Both the position numbers and the translations under genes were made by a program. This document shows positions 10,300 through 22,721 of a stretch of DNA of 64,000 nucleotides, in pieces; the first letter of the stretch is position 1, and each line of letters begins with the position of its first letter. Origin of the DNA: Protea cynaroides. Lineage: Eukaryota; Streptophyta; Magnoliopsida; Proteales; Proteaceae. The notes under the pieces are model-generated. The model made no database searches. It was given only the letters and a program-made list of their open reading frames with translations, and was not told the DNA's origin. The stretch lies in NCBI GenBank assembly GCA_028583415.1, contig CM053269.1:39421016-39485015 (forward strand), given 5' to 3'.

Positions 10300-11329
10300 T
10301 TTCATGTTTCTTAACTACTTCTTGTCTTTGTTGTGTAGTGTAGGATTATTTGATAGCATGCCATCCAATATCTGTTATTATTATTCATGCATATGCATTT
10401 AACTATGATTGTGTGATGAATAGCATAATGTTTGCTTAGCCTCTGTGGAGGACATAATGGGGTCTGGGACCGCCGGACTGTCCCAGTCATATGGGCACTG
10501 CTTTGCATTGCTAGTATCCTAGTGGGGGTACGGTGTTCGGTCCGTGGCCGGAACCAGGATTCCTATTGCGGTACGGGTTGAGAACATATTGATGTGCATG
10601 TAGGTATATGCGGTTAGAATATCCAGACCATGAGCTGAACCCTTGCCAATAAAGGGTTAGGTATTGGCATAGGCCCCTATAAAAAGGCACAAGAACGTGT
10701 GGTTGGTGCTCCCCATTCATGATTGATAGTATTGGAAGGCGAGCCAGACATGGTTGTGACCTTCCCCTTCGAGACTGTCCGCGGTAAAGAGATGAGTCGA
10801 GGTCTGAGACCGGGAAGCTAGGAATTAGTCAAGTTGGAGCCTATGATAGGGGAGGTTGCACGACCAGTCGAGGATTGGGAGTGTTCCATCTTTAGGGGTG
10901 CAGGCATTGCATTCTAGAGCTGTGGGTTGGGACTTGTAGGCAGGCAGATACCTATAGGCAAGCCCCATAGTCAAGGGTGTATTTGTTATTTATTTGAGAT
11001 ACTTTGTAATTATGTCAAAACTTACTCTTTTTCGTATTTGTTATTTATTAGAGATACTTAGTAATTATGTTTTGAGTTTGTTTATCAAGTGTAACACTTA
11101 ATATTTCTTTATTTATCATTAAAATATCACCTTATTTGGTATGATTTTATTAAAGACTTCCGTTGACTACATATTTTTCCTTTGCACTCTGATTATTGGG
11201 GTTGCTTTAATGTGTTGTGGATTATGAAAGTGGTTATGATAAACACTGCATATCTGAGGTCTTGGGTAATTTTGGGTCGTTATTCAAAGATCTAATCACT
11301 CGCTCAAGCTATGGGAAGTGGGTTATGAC
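10300..11329 (+). mobile_element. Probable gypsy LTR remnant (3' part)
   Basis: Shares short words with the R-U5 part of the Tekay-like LTRs in this window: GGGGTCTGGGA near 10460, TTATTAAAGACTTCCGTTG near 11149 and a TGACA-type end near 11329. It is too diverged to delimit and has no coding sequence. Confidence 0.4.
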
Positions 11330-12422
11330 AATGGGCCTCATAGAGCAGTTAGACTCTGTGCGAGTGTGACGATCCTGGTTTAGGTGACTGGCTTCCTAAT
11401 GTGGAGGAGCTCTTGGAACAAGGTGCTGGGGCACTTCTCTTACTTCGACGAGTGGTTGCCGAGTTGTTTGTTGTAGAAGTTGGGTGAGCTATGCAAGCTG
11501 TTGCACCATCACATTAAATTGTTTGGGGGTTACAAACTGTAGGGGTCACGGTTGACCTCATTGCTATGGTCATCCCTTTCGTCGAGATCAACATTGCTAT
11601 AGGGTTGATAAACACATTCTATCTGAAACACATTCTATCTGATGTGCCATCTCTAAAGACTGTGGAACGTAAGAAAGTAATTGGCGCGGTGTTAGGTACT
11701 TACACAAGTTGCAGAAAATTGACAAACAGCCCCATGGGGGGCGCCAAAATGTTGGTGTGAGAAGACACCCATCTCTTCTAGAATATCTCAAGACTGCACA
11801 GGAAGAAAAGAGTTATACGTTTGGGAGGATAACCCTGAGGGCACTCCGATGTCTAAGTTAATCCGAAATCAATCATATGGAACTTGGGAAAAAAGAATTT
11901 AAGTTTCTTAAAGTGGGTTTTTGTCGAAGCAAAATAGGATAGAATGTGTGTGTCTAATAAGTTGAACCATTTACCTTTGAATTGGGGGGTTTCATAGGGC
12001 TGTGGAGGAATGACCTTGGTTGTTAGGCGTACTTCAATGTGTTGAGGTGGTTGTCTTAGGTGTCTTGTTCAATGTTTTGTAAGGTTACACGTGGTCGACT
12101 ATGCAGAGGTAGTTATCTCTTTTTTCACCGCGTGGCAGTGTGCGTTGAGGTGAGATATTTGTAATCTAATGCGTGGCACTTCACCAAGTAATATTTCACA
12201 TGGGTCTCTATGAGGGTTGCTTGTTGAGATCTTAGTAGTGCGATTTGACACATGGGTCACCACATCTAGTGTGCTTTTGGCACATAATTATGTCTGCTAA
12301 GTGGATACATGAGAATCTGGACTTGCTAATGTGGCTTTGAGATAAATGTCTAATGGCCTGGTTTGCACATGGTGGGCTGTATGCTTTATTCCTTGAAGTC
12401 GGTTTTCAACTCAGTCTTGAAG
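11330..12422. other. Intergenic, nothing recognised
   Basis: No gene seen. A GGCGCCAAAATGTTGG word at 11737 resembles a primer-binding-site region of some LTR elements, but no LTR boundaries could be drawn. Confidence 0.35.
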
Positions 12423-13971
12423 TCAGACCAGGTATGGACACACGTATCCTTTATTGATTGTATCATTCCCTACACAACTTCCCTTGTTTGCCATGAACTC
12501 TGAAAAGTTGAAATCCGGTAAAAAAAAAAATTCAATCACTTCCACCCCAAATTTAACTGCAATTTTAGGCCAGATTTCCTTCAAGATGAAGCTTGGACCA
12601 TTTGTGGCATTGAATGCTAGACCTTTATCAGTGGTTGATGCCCATATATGTTGCTTACCCACAAGCCTAGCATCATACCCATCACTGTAAATCTCTTCCC
12701 AATACTCCTTTGAACCTCTAAACAAGAAAGGAAGGTTGAGATATCTATAAACAGAAGCATAAACATAAAGGCCAATGTCAATAGGTCGGTCTCATTTAGT
12801 TTTGGTCAGACTTAATCGGTCACCATCAATTTAATATCTTGTATCGTGACTAGCATGTTTAACTAATCGATCATCATTCGCTAGACATGGACAAGTTTAT
12901 ATTCAGTTCAATCGGTCTATGTCCCTAATTGGTTTTGTGTTAATTAGTCTAATTGATTTATTAATGGGCTTTAATGATACAAACCAATCGGTCCATAATC
13001 AATTATGCTATTCGGTCTTATCCTAACTGTCACAATCCTACCAAAAGAGTCACAATGGAAAAAGCACAACCCTTGGCCCATGTTCTACTGTAATTAGTCT
13101 TTATTTGTTTGACATTCACAACATAATAGTCTATTTTAAGTTTTAATTAAAAGAGCATAGCCTAAATGAAGGAGAATGAATGGAAGGAATTAGTGACATT
13201 TAACCACTTAGAGTTTAGGCCTTTAGGGATCTAACTTAATTATCATTTAATATGTCAATCATGGTTTCAGTCCATAGTTGATCAGTTCGGTCAGGTGACC
13301 GACGAGCTGCACCCTTACACCATGAATAATTGATTAATAATCGGTCTGGGCCTAAGCCCGACACTTTTAGTAACCGGTGTGTGTTAGTCCAGGTTTTAAT
13401 TGGTTGGTCCAGTTCTGGGGACACAGTGTGGGCCAAGAATTAACACCCTTAGAGGCCACCTATGATGTTAAAACAAGTCCTATTAGAACTCCCAGTAATC
13501 AATCATGCCCGTTGAATTAACCATGTCACCTTACCTTTGAGTCTCTCTAGAGCAAATCCTCTAGTGTGTAATAAAACTTGTGACCTTGAGTAACACTAGG
13601 GCTAACTTCATAGTAACAACTAGCTAGCTTTTTGTTGAAGGGTCTTGTTAGAGAAATATAGTGTTTAGCTCTAGTCCGAAGGGAAACATGCTTTAATGAT
13701 TTGTCATTGGGAAGTATAGCATGCAAGGTGTTTGACATCATGGTTTTGTTTTGCTCACAACATTCTAGGGAATCTAAAGGTAATTAGGTAGCCCAAGTGA
13801 TCCAATACACATGGGTTATGTCATGGAGCAAAGAGAGCTTTTCTATGGTCTGTATAGGGTCTAAGAGATCACATCAGATGAATTGATTGTTTTAACTTGG
13901 AATTTGGAGTTCTTCAACCCTACAAGCTACGCCATATACCTTCTGTCCAGATTTTGCTAGTAGGGTTCTTC
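12423..13971 (-). pseudogene. PRISE (progesterone 5-beta-reductase/iridoid synthase-like) pseudogene, middle and C-terminal part
   Basis: Minus-strand frames match the PRISE/VEP1 branch of short-chain dehydrogenases, NADPH-dependent enone reductases. In protein order: KVYGVACR (near 13935), HDITHVYWITWAT (near 13815), ECCEQNKTMMSN (near 13745), LKHVSLRTRAKHYISL (near 13680), FYYTLEDLL (near 13560), LKGKVTW (near 13535), then LNLPFLFRGSKEYWEE (near 12730), DARLVGKQHIWASTTD (near 12665), AFNATNGPSF (near 12620) and FSEFMANKGS (near 12500). Lesions: stop codons in place of Gln or Trp-type residues (one directly after WITWAT), a stop after LEDLL, and a 676-bp insertion at 12774-13449. The N-terminal glycine-rich motif lies at 30508-30600 beyond a 16.5-kb transposon nest. 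Which PRISE subgroup it came from is not decidable. Confidence 0.8.
12774..13449. mobile_element. hAT-like non-autonomous insertion in PRISE pseudogene
   Basis: This 676-bp insert interrupts the PRISE frame between GGL (right side) and LYVYASVYRYLNLPF (left side). The flanks TAAAGGCC (12766-12773) and TAGAGGCC (13450-13457) form a 7/8 target duplication. Ends: AATGTCAATAGGTCGGTC at the left and AATTAACACCCTT at the right, loosely like hAT termini (GGGTGTCAA). The interior has several ATCGGTC/GGTCCAG words and no transposase. Confidence 0.5.
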
Positions 13972-14016
13972 TGCAACAAAATAGAAAATAAAAGAGGATA
14001 AGGAGAGAGAGAGACT

Positions 14017-14065
<49 letters not shown>

Positions 14066-14334
14066 AGAAGAAGAAGAATCGAATTCGTTGGTTCCTGCTC
14101 TCCTCTTTGTAGTTTTATATATATATATAGAAAATAGAAAATAACTATTAGATAGGATCTAGGACTCTACAAGTTAGAGTCCCAGTCACAAAATAAAGAC
14201 AAAGTAAACTCAAAATAGAAAAAGAAAATTAACAAGCCTAATTGGTAAATAAAATAAATAAATCTAACTAATAAACTAATTAGAAGTCCATCATGTGGCA
14301 CATGATTAAGTAATAGTGTATTTGTGTTATTACG
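13972..14334 (-). mobile_element. Ty1/copia LTR (3' LTR of a minus-strand element)
   Basis: Starts TGCAACAAAATAGAA and ends near TGTTATTACG. It matches the LTR at 30190-30507 along its length, apart from an expanded (GA)n at 14003-14061. A purine tract (TAAAGGGGG on the minus strand, 14338-14346) lies directly to the right, as expected for a 3' LTR of a minus-strand element. It is inserted in the PRISE pseudogene. Confidence 0.7.
14003..14061. repeat. (GA)n microsatellite in copia LTR
   Basis: GA repeats interrupted near the start, followed by AAG repeats. They account for most of the length difference from the partner LTR at 30190-30507. Confidence 0.95.
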
Positions 14335-14418
14335 CTAAAAACCCCCTTTACGCTGGAGCACGGGGGAATATAAGAGCTTCAGCTTGAAATGATGTAATAA
14401 TGGAAGCAGCAGTAACAG

Positions 14419-14739
14419 TATAAGACCCACACTTCACCAATCCGGTTTAACCGTATTGTGCTAGGTCTTCCCATCACAACTGGCTCAAGCAAACCAACCG
14501 TATGAAGAACCATCAAGCCAGGTAAGAGAAACCAGTTATTCGTAGATTGTCCGATCAAGAGTTTTAGGTTGTCTGGTCCTCATATTTTGTGATGGATGAG
14601 TCAACCAGTCAAGCCCAGATTAGACTCTATGATTAAGAAAGTTTCCTAATTTGGTTATTACAATTGGTTCAGCATAATGGCATAAAATGGTCCATGTGAA
14701 GAGTACCTATCTTCTGGATGGTTTGTCAAGATGGGAGTC
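14419..14739 (+). mobile_element. 5' fragment of a plus-strand gypsy LTR
   Basis: Begins TATAAGACCCACACTTC, close to the LTR start TGTAAGACCCGCACTC of the 36003-50370 element, and continues with an AGGTCTTCCCATCAC block. It is cut off by the minus-strand LTR beginning at 14740 and its remainder is missing. Confidence 0.5.
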
Positions 14740-16610
14740 TGTCACACCCCAATTCCGTACTGTTCAGAATGGTGTGATGAACTGCTACTAATCAATAGTT
14801 CAACCAGGATCACAAATAGGCTGTGTCCGTTTGCTTAAACCATACACATCCACAACCATAATCAAAGTAAATACACAATAGCGGAAGTCTTAAACATTAA
14901 ATGAACTGAGAATCTAAATGTGATAATCATAAATAAAATACCAATTATCTGTCATTGACTGAGACATAAGTAAATAAAATAATCAATTACATTTATTCAG
15001 TAATCCAAATAAAATCTAATCGAAAACGCATCAGTTGCATTCGCATGATGAATCATGCGTCTCCATTATATCTTCTGCGTCCATCGCCACAACATGCCGG
15101 AATGCGGGAGCACTCATATAATCTTCCACGGTGATACCTGCATCATCAACTAAAAATATTCGAATTTGAAAAGGGTGAGCACACATCACGGCTCAGTGAG
15201 CAAACAAAACAATGCAACAAACATATGCATGCATTCAATTCATATCTGTGGTCTGGTATATAAGTTTGCAATGTGCTATAGAAAGGTTCGGTGGCTGCCT
15301 CACCTCTATACACGAGTGTGTGAATCCGCCCAATGAATATCAACAGTGCCGTCCCACATGCACCCACCATGGAAACAATGTACTCAATGGGTATCGGCAT
15401 TAAAGTATCACATGCTCCCATACCAACACGTAAGCCCCTATTGGCGAGGGCTTGCAAACTGGGCTCGCAACTAACCAATCCTAATGTCAAACAGTGTATC
15501 CAAGGCCTCACCCCAGCATCCCCTCAATACGTCCATAGAGATAGAGCTAAGGCCCCCCAGCAGAGTCAGAGACTACACGGTCCAAGACCACCTCCCCTGA
15601 TGCCCTACGACGTAATAGCTCTGCTAAGGTAATGGCGATACGATGATGTTAGTGGACAAGACTTGAGTAGAGATAGAGCTAGAGTCTGGTGACCAGGACA
15701 CACCACAATGTCACGTCCTCCCCCTGATGCTCCACTCACATCAAGCACACTAACCACACACATACATTCACATGCCTATTCCTAGCATCATCATCATCAT
15801 CATGTTATAAATAAATAGAATTAAATATGCATAAACATTAATAGCAGGAATATTGGGTGACATGTGTGAGGACAATGGAAAATCGACGTGATCCTCCTCC
15901 TCTGGATGGAAATGTATATCCTGTATCGATGAAGATCGATTGTATTCTGTTGGAGTCGCCACCTAGATTAAGGTCTAGGACCTCAAAAAAATGTAGCCTC
16001 ACCCTAAGGTAAGACTTCTATTGACTCGTGACCCAATGTATCGGTTCTTTGGTCTGCAAGAGATCGGGTAAGTATTCAGGGTACGGTTATGGGAAGGTGT
16101 TAGGCACCCAAACCGCCCGATCAATATCGGCCTCCTAAACTTTCCTTAAATTCTAATTTTGACTGTGCTTGGTCAATTGGATGACTAGGGTTCAATGGGG
16201 ATGTCCTAAACCAAGTTGCTAAGTTATTCTAACCTAGGGTTTAGCCAATCATGTTTTAAAGTAAATAAACAAACAAATGTAATGTACAATATTATACGAT
16301 GAACCGGACCAAAGATGGTTCGGTCTTGGACTGAATACGAGATGTGTAAGACATCTCAAGCGCCTACGTATTCCAATCCGGAAATCAAGTCCAAAACGTA
16401 GTTCGAAAATGGGTTGTGTGATTAAAGATTATGGAAGTGATTTATGCATGTGCTTAATTAGATTTTTTGTTCAAGTTGAAGTTTATCTTTGGATGTATGA
16501 TTGATGGGTGGCTTTGTACCGTATTTGGGATTCCCAAATTGCCCTCGTATTCTAGGGTTTGCCCTAGAAATCAGGTCCGACGTAGTTCGAAAATTTGTGA
16601 GAGTCGGATT

Positions 16611-16990
16611 TGGAATGTGTACCAAATCCTTCCAATTTTTGTCAATAGGATCTAGGGATGAGACCTAAATTCCTACCATTTTTAATTAGGATGTGTACCA
16701 AATTATTTCTAATTTTGTCAATAGGATCTAGGGATGAGACCTAAATTCCTACCATTTTTATTTTGGATGTGTACCAAATTCTTTCCATTTTTGTGAATAG
16801 GATCTAGGGATGAGACCTAAATTCCTACTATTTTTATTTGGGATGTGTACCAAATTCTTTCCATTTTTGTGAATAGGGATCTAGGGATGAGACCTAAATT
16901 CCTACTATTTTTATTTGGGATGTGTACCAAATTCTTTCCATTTTTGTGAATAGGATCTAGGGATGAGACCTAAATTCCTACTATTTTTAT
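16611..16990. repeat. About 76-bp tandem repeat, about 5 copies
   Basis: Copies begin GGATGTGTACCAAAT at roughly 16688, 16764, 16841 and 16918, with a diverged one at 16613. Each contains ATAGGATCTAGGGATGAGAC. Located inside the Ogre-like solo LTR. Confidence 0.9.
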
Positions 16991-18654
16991 TGTTTCCATT
17001 TTTAGGTTTTTAGGGTTTCCTATCCCTTTTCATTGTGATTTTCATTTTTTAGGGTTTTCTACCCCTAATTGCTATTTTTCATTTTTAGGGTTTTTTTTAC
17101 CCTAATTGTTTAATTATTTCCATTTTAGGGTGTATCTTGCCCTAGTTGTTTGTACAATGTAAACAATCTAACATAGCAATGTGAGCTTAAATATAACAGT
17201 GTAAGCATCCAAATATAGCATGTTGGAAATATATTCAAATTTAGCAACAAATCAATCAAAGATGGCAAGTGAGCATGTGAATCAATACAAACATGGTAAG
17301 TGTGCATCCAAACATGGCAGTAATCATCCAATATAGCATGTGAGCAAGTGTAGCGGACAAATATGGCAATAAGCATGTGTAGCATTCCAATCATGGCAAT
17401 GTGATTATTCCAATTATGGCAGTGTGATCATTCCAATTATGGCAGTGTGACCATTCCAATTATGGCAGTGTGACTTTTCCAATTATAGTAGTGTACGCAT
17501 ACGAGCATCCGAACATAGCATGTGAACAAATATAACATCAAATATGGAATGTGAGAAACAACCAAAGCATATGAGAATCAATCAAAACATGATGGAACAC
17601 GCAGCAAGATGACAGCTTTGTCGGGTGGACCAAAATGGGCACATAAGGCACTGTACTTACTCAAAAAATTCTTAAAAGATATCCCTGGAAAGAAGACTCA
17701 GAGGCCAACATTTTATCTCAAGAAAGCTAATCCTACAAGATACCATAGGCAGGTCGAAAATATTCCCCAAGTACAATACCGGTGCAGCCCCAGATTTTTG
17801 ACCAGTTGCACCATAAATTCCAAATAAAATTCTATTCTTAAAGAAAATTAAATACAAACATATATCTATGTATATAACTATCTGATCTAAAATTTCATTA
17901 AGAAAAACAAGTTAAAACAGTATATTTTCTTTGTGAAAAATGACTCTTTTCAATCATGCAAATCAGCACATCATGACAGATCTGAAATCAAAGCACTATG
18001 CACTTAACAATTTATATCAATTCAAGGAAAAATGGAAAAAATATGAAACCAGTGCCATTTTTTAGAAGACTTTCATGTCTAAAAATTTCATGTTAAGTGG
18101 ATTTTCTGATTATGGCCATAAGGCCTTTGTCTAGAGACTTTCCGATGGAGGATTGCATTACATCCGAGAAAAATAGCAATGTCAAAGACAAATTTTTTGA
18201 TATATTTTCCCAATTCCAAATGGAGCGAAATTTTTAGGGTAGTCTTCTATCATATCAGAGAGACTCTCATAAAATTTTGGGCTTCAAAAGCTTAGAAAAA
18301 ATACATATGATGTACGTCCTAAGTTTGAACCCTAAATCTGGAATTTTCAGATCAGAAAATCACTTTATGAAATTTACAAAAAACATCAAACATCATTGTA
18401 TATCAATCAAAAATTCATCATTGAATAGCTTAGACAAATTATCATTCATGAAAAATGTTAGACATAGGCATCCTAACATTAACAAGCATGTAATAGAGCA
18501 TTCATGATTGAGATTTCATGAAAATTAACCTTTTTCAAGCAAAATTGGCATTCGGACATTATAACGACCTCTAAATTTGTTTAGAGTACTAACCTTGGGC
18601 TCAAATCGAGATAAACCGTTGATGAAGGGTGATTGGGGGTTGTATCATTCCCCT

Positions 18655-19315
18655 TTGAATGTGAATCCTCCTTTTTCTCTCTTCTGCTTCTTTCTCTCTT
18701 CTCTTTCTCTCTTTTCTTCTTCTCTTTCTTTCTTTTCTCTTTTCTCTCTCTTTCTTTCTTGTTTTCTCTCTCTCACTCACGTTTCTCTCTCTCACCCCGT
18801 TTCCCCTCTCTGCCCTGGTCCGGAAAAGGATCCCTCCTCTCTCCTATTTATAATTTTTCACTCATTTTCTAGAAGATCCTTCTTTCCTTTTCTTCTTTTT
18901 TCTAGAAAATCTTTTTCTCTCCATTTTTCTTCTTTCCTTTCTTTCTTCTTCCTCTCTCACGTTTTTTCTTCTTCCTTTCTTTCCTTTTCTCATTCTTCTT
19001 CTAGAAAACCCCTTCTCTTTCCGTCTCCCTCTCCCCTTTCCTTTTTCTTCTCCAAGATATTTTAGATTTCATCTCAACCCTAAAGCCTCCTTCTCTTTCA
19101 TGTCTCTCTCTCCCTCTTTCCTTTTTCTTCTCCAAGATCTTTTAGATTTCATCTCAACCCTAAAGCCTCCTTCTCTTTCCGTCTCCTCTCTCTCCTCTTT
19201 CCTTTTTTTTCCAAGATCTTTTAGATTTCATCTCAACCCTAAAGCCTCCCCTTCTCTTTCCGTCTCCTCTCTCTCCTCTTTCCTTGTTCTTCTCCAAGAT
19301 CTTTTAGATTTTATC
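18655..19315. repeat. Pyrimidine-rich region with about 75-bp tandem repeats
   Basis: The plus strand is almost pure C/T. From 19050 it resolves into about four copies containing AAGATCTTTTAGATTTCATC and CTAAAGCCTCCTTCTC. It creates long Ser/Phe/Leu frames (for example 18577-19065) that are compositional artefacts. Confidence 0.85.
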
Positions 19316-21330
19316 TCTTATATATAATAATATATATTATATACACATATATTTAATAACATATATATATGTATAGTATACAATATATATAATATATAAA
19401 TCTTGCACATGGATGAACCGGGTCGAAACGGATTGAGGCCGACTTAGGTTGGCAGTTAAACCGATATGGGTTGAGCTAGGTTGGACCCAAACCGGCTTGA
19501 CGAGTTATCGGATTAATTGGAATTAACGGGTTTTCTCTCTTGTCATTTCATGGGTCATTTCATTTGTCATCCCCATGGATTTTTCGATGGCCTCTATTCC
19601 AAATTTTTTTGTTCATTTTGTAGAACATTAAAAATGAGGAATATAGGAAGCTGGAATCACTCAATCCGATGTAGAACGGAAAAGATATGCGCTTTGAAGT
19701 TCTGGCGATAATTTTGCATGCAAGCTTGCATGGGACCACCGGTGACTTCTACCGGGATTTTTCGTCCATTTTGTGGAACATCATGAATGAACAATAATGG
19801 TCTTGGGATCATCCCGAATCCGATGTCGGATGATTAAGATATGATGATTTGAAATTCAAACGATCCGACTTAGGATAATCTCGCAGGCCCCGGTATTATT
19901 TATAATAACTTCATTAAAACTCCCTTATATGTATCATCCAGACTAAAATGGTCATATCTTCTTCATTTGATATCGAATTGAGCAATTTGGTCTCGGCCCA
20001 TTTCGAAGATAATTCTATGACATATGCATCCATGCAAAATTATAACCCATGACCTTCTTTGTGGACCCATTAAACCCCCCGAAACTTCCCCCCCACAGAC
20101 CCATTGAAAACTTCCTCAAATTCGGAAAAACAAAAACCAAACTTTCGATCATCTTTCTCCTTTTGTTGTCCACACGCCTGCAGGGCTTTGTTTAGCTGGG
20201 ATGGCAAAAATGGGGTGCTTACAACATGTTGAATGCACATTACAAGCATACACGTATATAATCAGTCATAGCATTGGACTCAATAAATAAAAACAGTTTA
20301 TTATTAGCCAATTAGTTTAGATATTGTTCCCTCACCTTTGATTGAGTGTAGATCCTCTTTCAAGCTTTAAGAATCACTTTTAGATCACTAGAAAAACCTA
20401 ACAAGTCGATAGATTTTAATTAAAATTAATTCCAACAGTTTTAAGCTTGCTGTACTGCTAGGGTCGCAGGTTGGGTCGCAGGTAGGGTAGCAGTTTTCTG
20501 AGACCCCAGGGTGTAGGGTCGGTCATAGGGTCGGTTATCCATCGACCCTAGGTGCTACCATACGTAGTTTGAGTCGTCCTTTCATCTTACAGTCTATTCT
20601 TTCATGTTTGGATGCTTTGGCTTACCTTTATAGTCCATTCTATGATTGTTCTATGGCTCAAAACTCCAAGTTACACACTTTAAGCTTGTTTACAATGATT
20701 TCCTCCATGGATTCCATTGGAATCTATCCATGGATGGATGATTTGGTTTCTCCTAGATCCTACCCTCTTTATGAACTATTCTAGGGTCTTACATAACTCA
20801 TGGAGAATGTATTCATACCTTAGGGTTGCTGAGATTCAGAGATTTCTCTGAATTTCTTCTCCTTAGTCTTCTTCTCCAATTCTCCTTTTCTTCTCCTTCT
20901 CTTCTCTTTCTCTCACTTTCAATTAGGGTTTCAAAAGGAGTGAAAAAGGTTAAGGGACGTCCAATTTATAGATGCCTCCCAAAATAAGTCCCATCGAGAT
21001 TAGGAAAGGATCCCCTTGAAATTAGAAAAGTTTCCTAATTACGGTTTCAGTCTGTCTTCCTAGGGTCGATGCTAGGGTCGCAGGATCCGTTGACCCTAGG
21101 GTCTCAAGTCATCCGACCCTAGTACTGAAAAGTCATGGGTTGGACTCTGTTGAGGTGGGGTCGACCCTACCTGTTTAGGCATGCGACCCTACCCTCAAAT
21201 TTACAATTTTTGGGTCAATTTCATACCTGGTCTTTTGATTTCCTTCACGTACTTGGTCCACTTGGCTCGACCATGATAGGTAGACCTGGTACAAGGTGGT
21301 AAGACCGGTTAGTTTGATACAGGTCTTACA

Positions 21331-21642
21331 ACTCCCCCCTTCTTATTAAAAATTTCGTCCTCGAAATTGGTACATACCTTCCGAGTCTAAAAGATGAGGG
21401 TATTGTTTTCGCATAGCATTCTCTTCTTCCCATGTGATTTCTTTTATATCTCTACTTCTCCAGGTGACTTTAACATAATAGATGTCACGGTTGCGTAGTT
21501 GTTGAACCTTTCGGCTGGTGATTTCAGTTGGTGCTACTTCAAATGTCAAATCATTAGTCAAATCAGGTGGATCTACTGTCAAAATGTGCGTTGGATCTCT
21601 CACGTACTTCTTCAATAATGAAACATGGAATACATCATGCAC
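21331..21642 (-). pseudogene. Tekay-like element no. 1: chromodomain end of pol
   Basis: The minus strand encodes the C-terminal tail of a chromovirus polyprotein: VFHVSLLKKYV, then a chromodomain-like IYYVKVTWRSRDIKEITWEEE, and EGMYQFRGRNF before the stop at 21346. Only 312 bp of this element's interior remain, because LTR no. 2 begins at 21643 within HDVFHVS. The rest is absent from the window. Confidence 0.8.
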
Positions 21643-22690
21643 TGTCACACCCTAATTCTGCACCATTCAGAACGGTGTGATGAACCGCTATAAACCAACG
21701 GTTCAACCAGGATCTCTAATAGGCGGTATCCATTAAAAATAAAACCATACGCATCCACAATCATAATCAGAATAAATACACAATAGTGGAAGTCTTATAG
21801 TAAATGAACTGAGTATTCTAAATATAATAATCATAATTAAAATATCAAATTATTATTGTATTAACTAAGACATAAATAAATAAAATATCAATTACATCCT
21901 TTTATAAATTCAAACACAATCTTAAGAACACACTTGAGTTGCACTCGCATGAGGGGTCATGCGCATCCTCTAAGTCTTCAGCTTCCATTGCAGCAACACG
22001 CGCATACACCGGATCATTCATATAATCTACAACTGTGGTACCTGCATCATCAACTAAAAATATTCGACATCGAGAGGGTGAGCACACATCATGGCTCAGT
22101 GAGCAAACAAAACAATGCAACAAACATATGCATGCATTCAATTCATATCTTTGGTCTGGTAAATAAGTTTGCAATGTGCTATAGAAAGGATAGGTGGTCA
22201 AAGATCACGTTTATTGACGCCGCACCTCTATACACAAGTGTGTGAAGCCGCCCAAAGGTAATGTTTATTGCCGACTCACATGCACCCAATCAAAGACAAT
22301 GTACGCACAAAGGTCACGTTTATTACTGTACCCATTGTCCATACCAACACGTAAGCCCCTGCTAGCGAGGGCTCGCAAACTGGGCTCGCAACTAACCAAT
22401 CCTAATGCCAATCAGTGTATCTAAGGCCTCACCCCAGCATCCCTCAATACGTCCATAGAGATAGGGCTAAGGCCCCCCGGCAGAGTCAGAGACTACACGG
22501 TCCGAGACCACCTCCCCTTATACCCTATGACATAATAGTTCTGCTAAGGTAATGGTGATACGACGATGTCAGTGGACAAGACTTGAGTTAGAGATAGAGC
22601 TAGAGTGCTGAGGCCCCGCCTATGACACCTCCCCCTGATACTCGCTCGCATCAAGCACACCAACCACACACATACATCTACATGCATATT

Positions 22691-22721
<31 letters not shown>

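Larger units (their letters stand above)
15865..20223. mobile_element. 4.36-kb solo LTR, probably Ogre/Tat-type
   Basis: Starts TGTGAGGACAATGG and ends GGGTGCTTACA. It is flanked by a perfect 5-bp duplication ACATG (15860-15864 and 20224-20228) inside LTR no. 1. There is no gag or pol in 4.36 kb and no internal LTR pair, so it is a solo LTR. Length and words such as GGAGTCGCCACCTAG (minus-type Ogre signature near 15950) and GAAGGTGTTAGGCACCC (16094) fit Ogre-like Tat LTRs. It holds tandem repeats (16611-16990, 19050-19310) and dispersed AATATGGCA-like words (17160-17560). Confidence 0.7.
14740..21330 (-). mobile_element. Tekay-like LTR no. 1 (3' LTR), split by an Ogre-like solo LTR
   Basis: The LTR reads TGTCACACCCCAATTCCG at 14740 and GGTCTTACA at 21330 (minus-strand LTR TGTAAGACC..TGTGACA). 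Two pieces, 14740-15864 and 20224-21330, total about 2.23 kb once the duplicated ACATG is removed. The U3 part (20440-21200) contains many GGGTCG/CGACCC words and a TATA-like TTTATAG near 20965. A polypurine tract (minus AAGGGGGGAGT) follows at 21331, so it is the 3' LTR of a minus-strand element. Confidence 0.8.

Noticed and set aside
12505..12535. A further LINE stub (GGTA plus A-run in the PRISE pseudogene)
   Set aside because: The base order next to the A-run is wrong (GGTAAAA, not TNACCAAAA) and there is no flanking duplication.
18577..19065. 162-codon Ser/Phe-rich protein
   Set aside because: Lies in a polypyrimidine stretch of the Ogre-like solo LTR and has no protein-like pattern.
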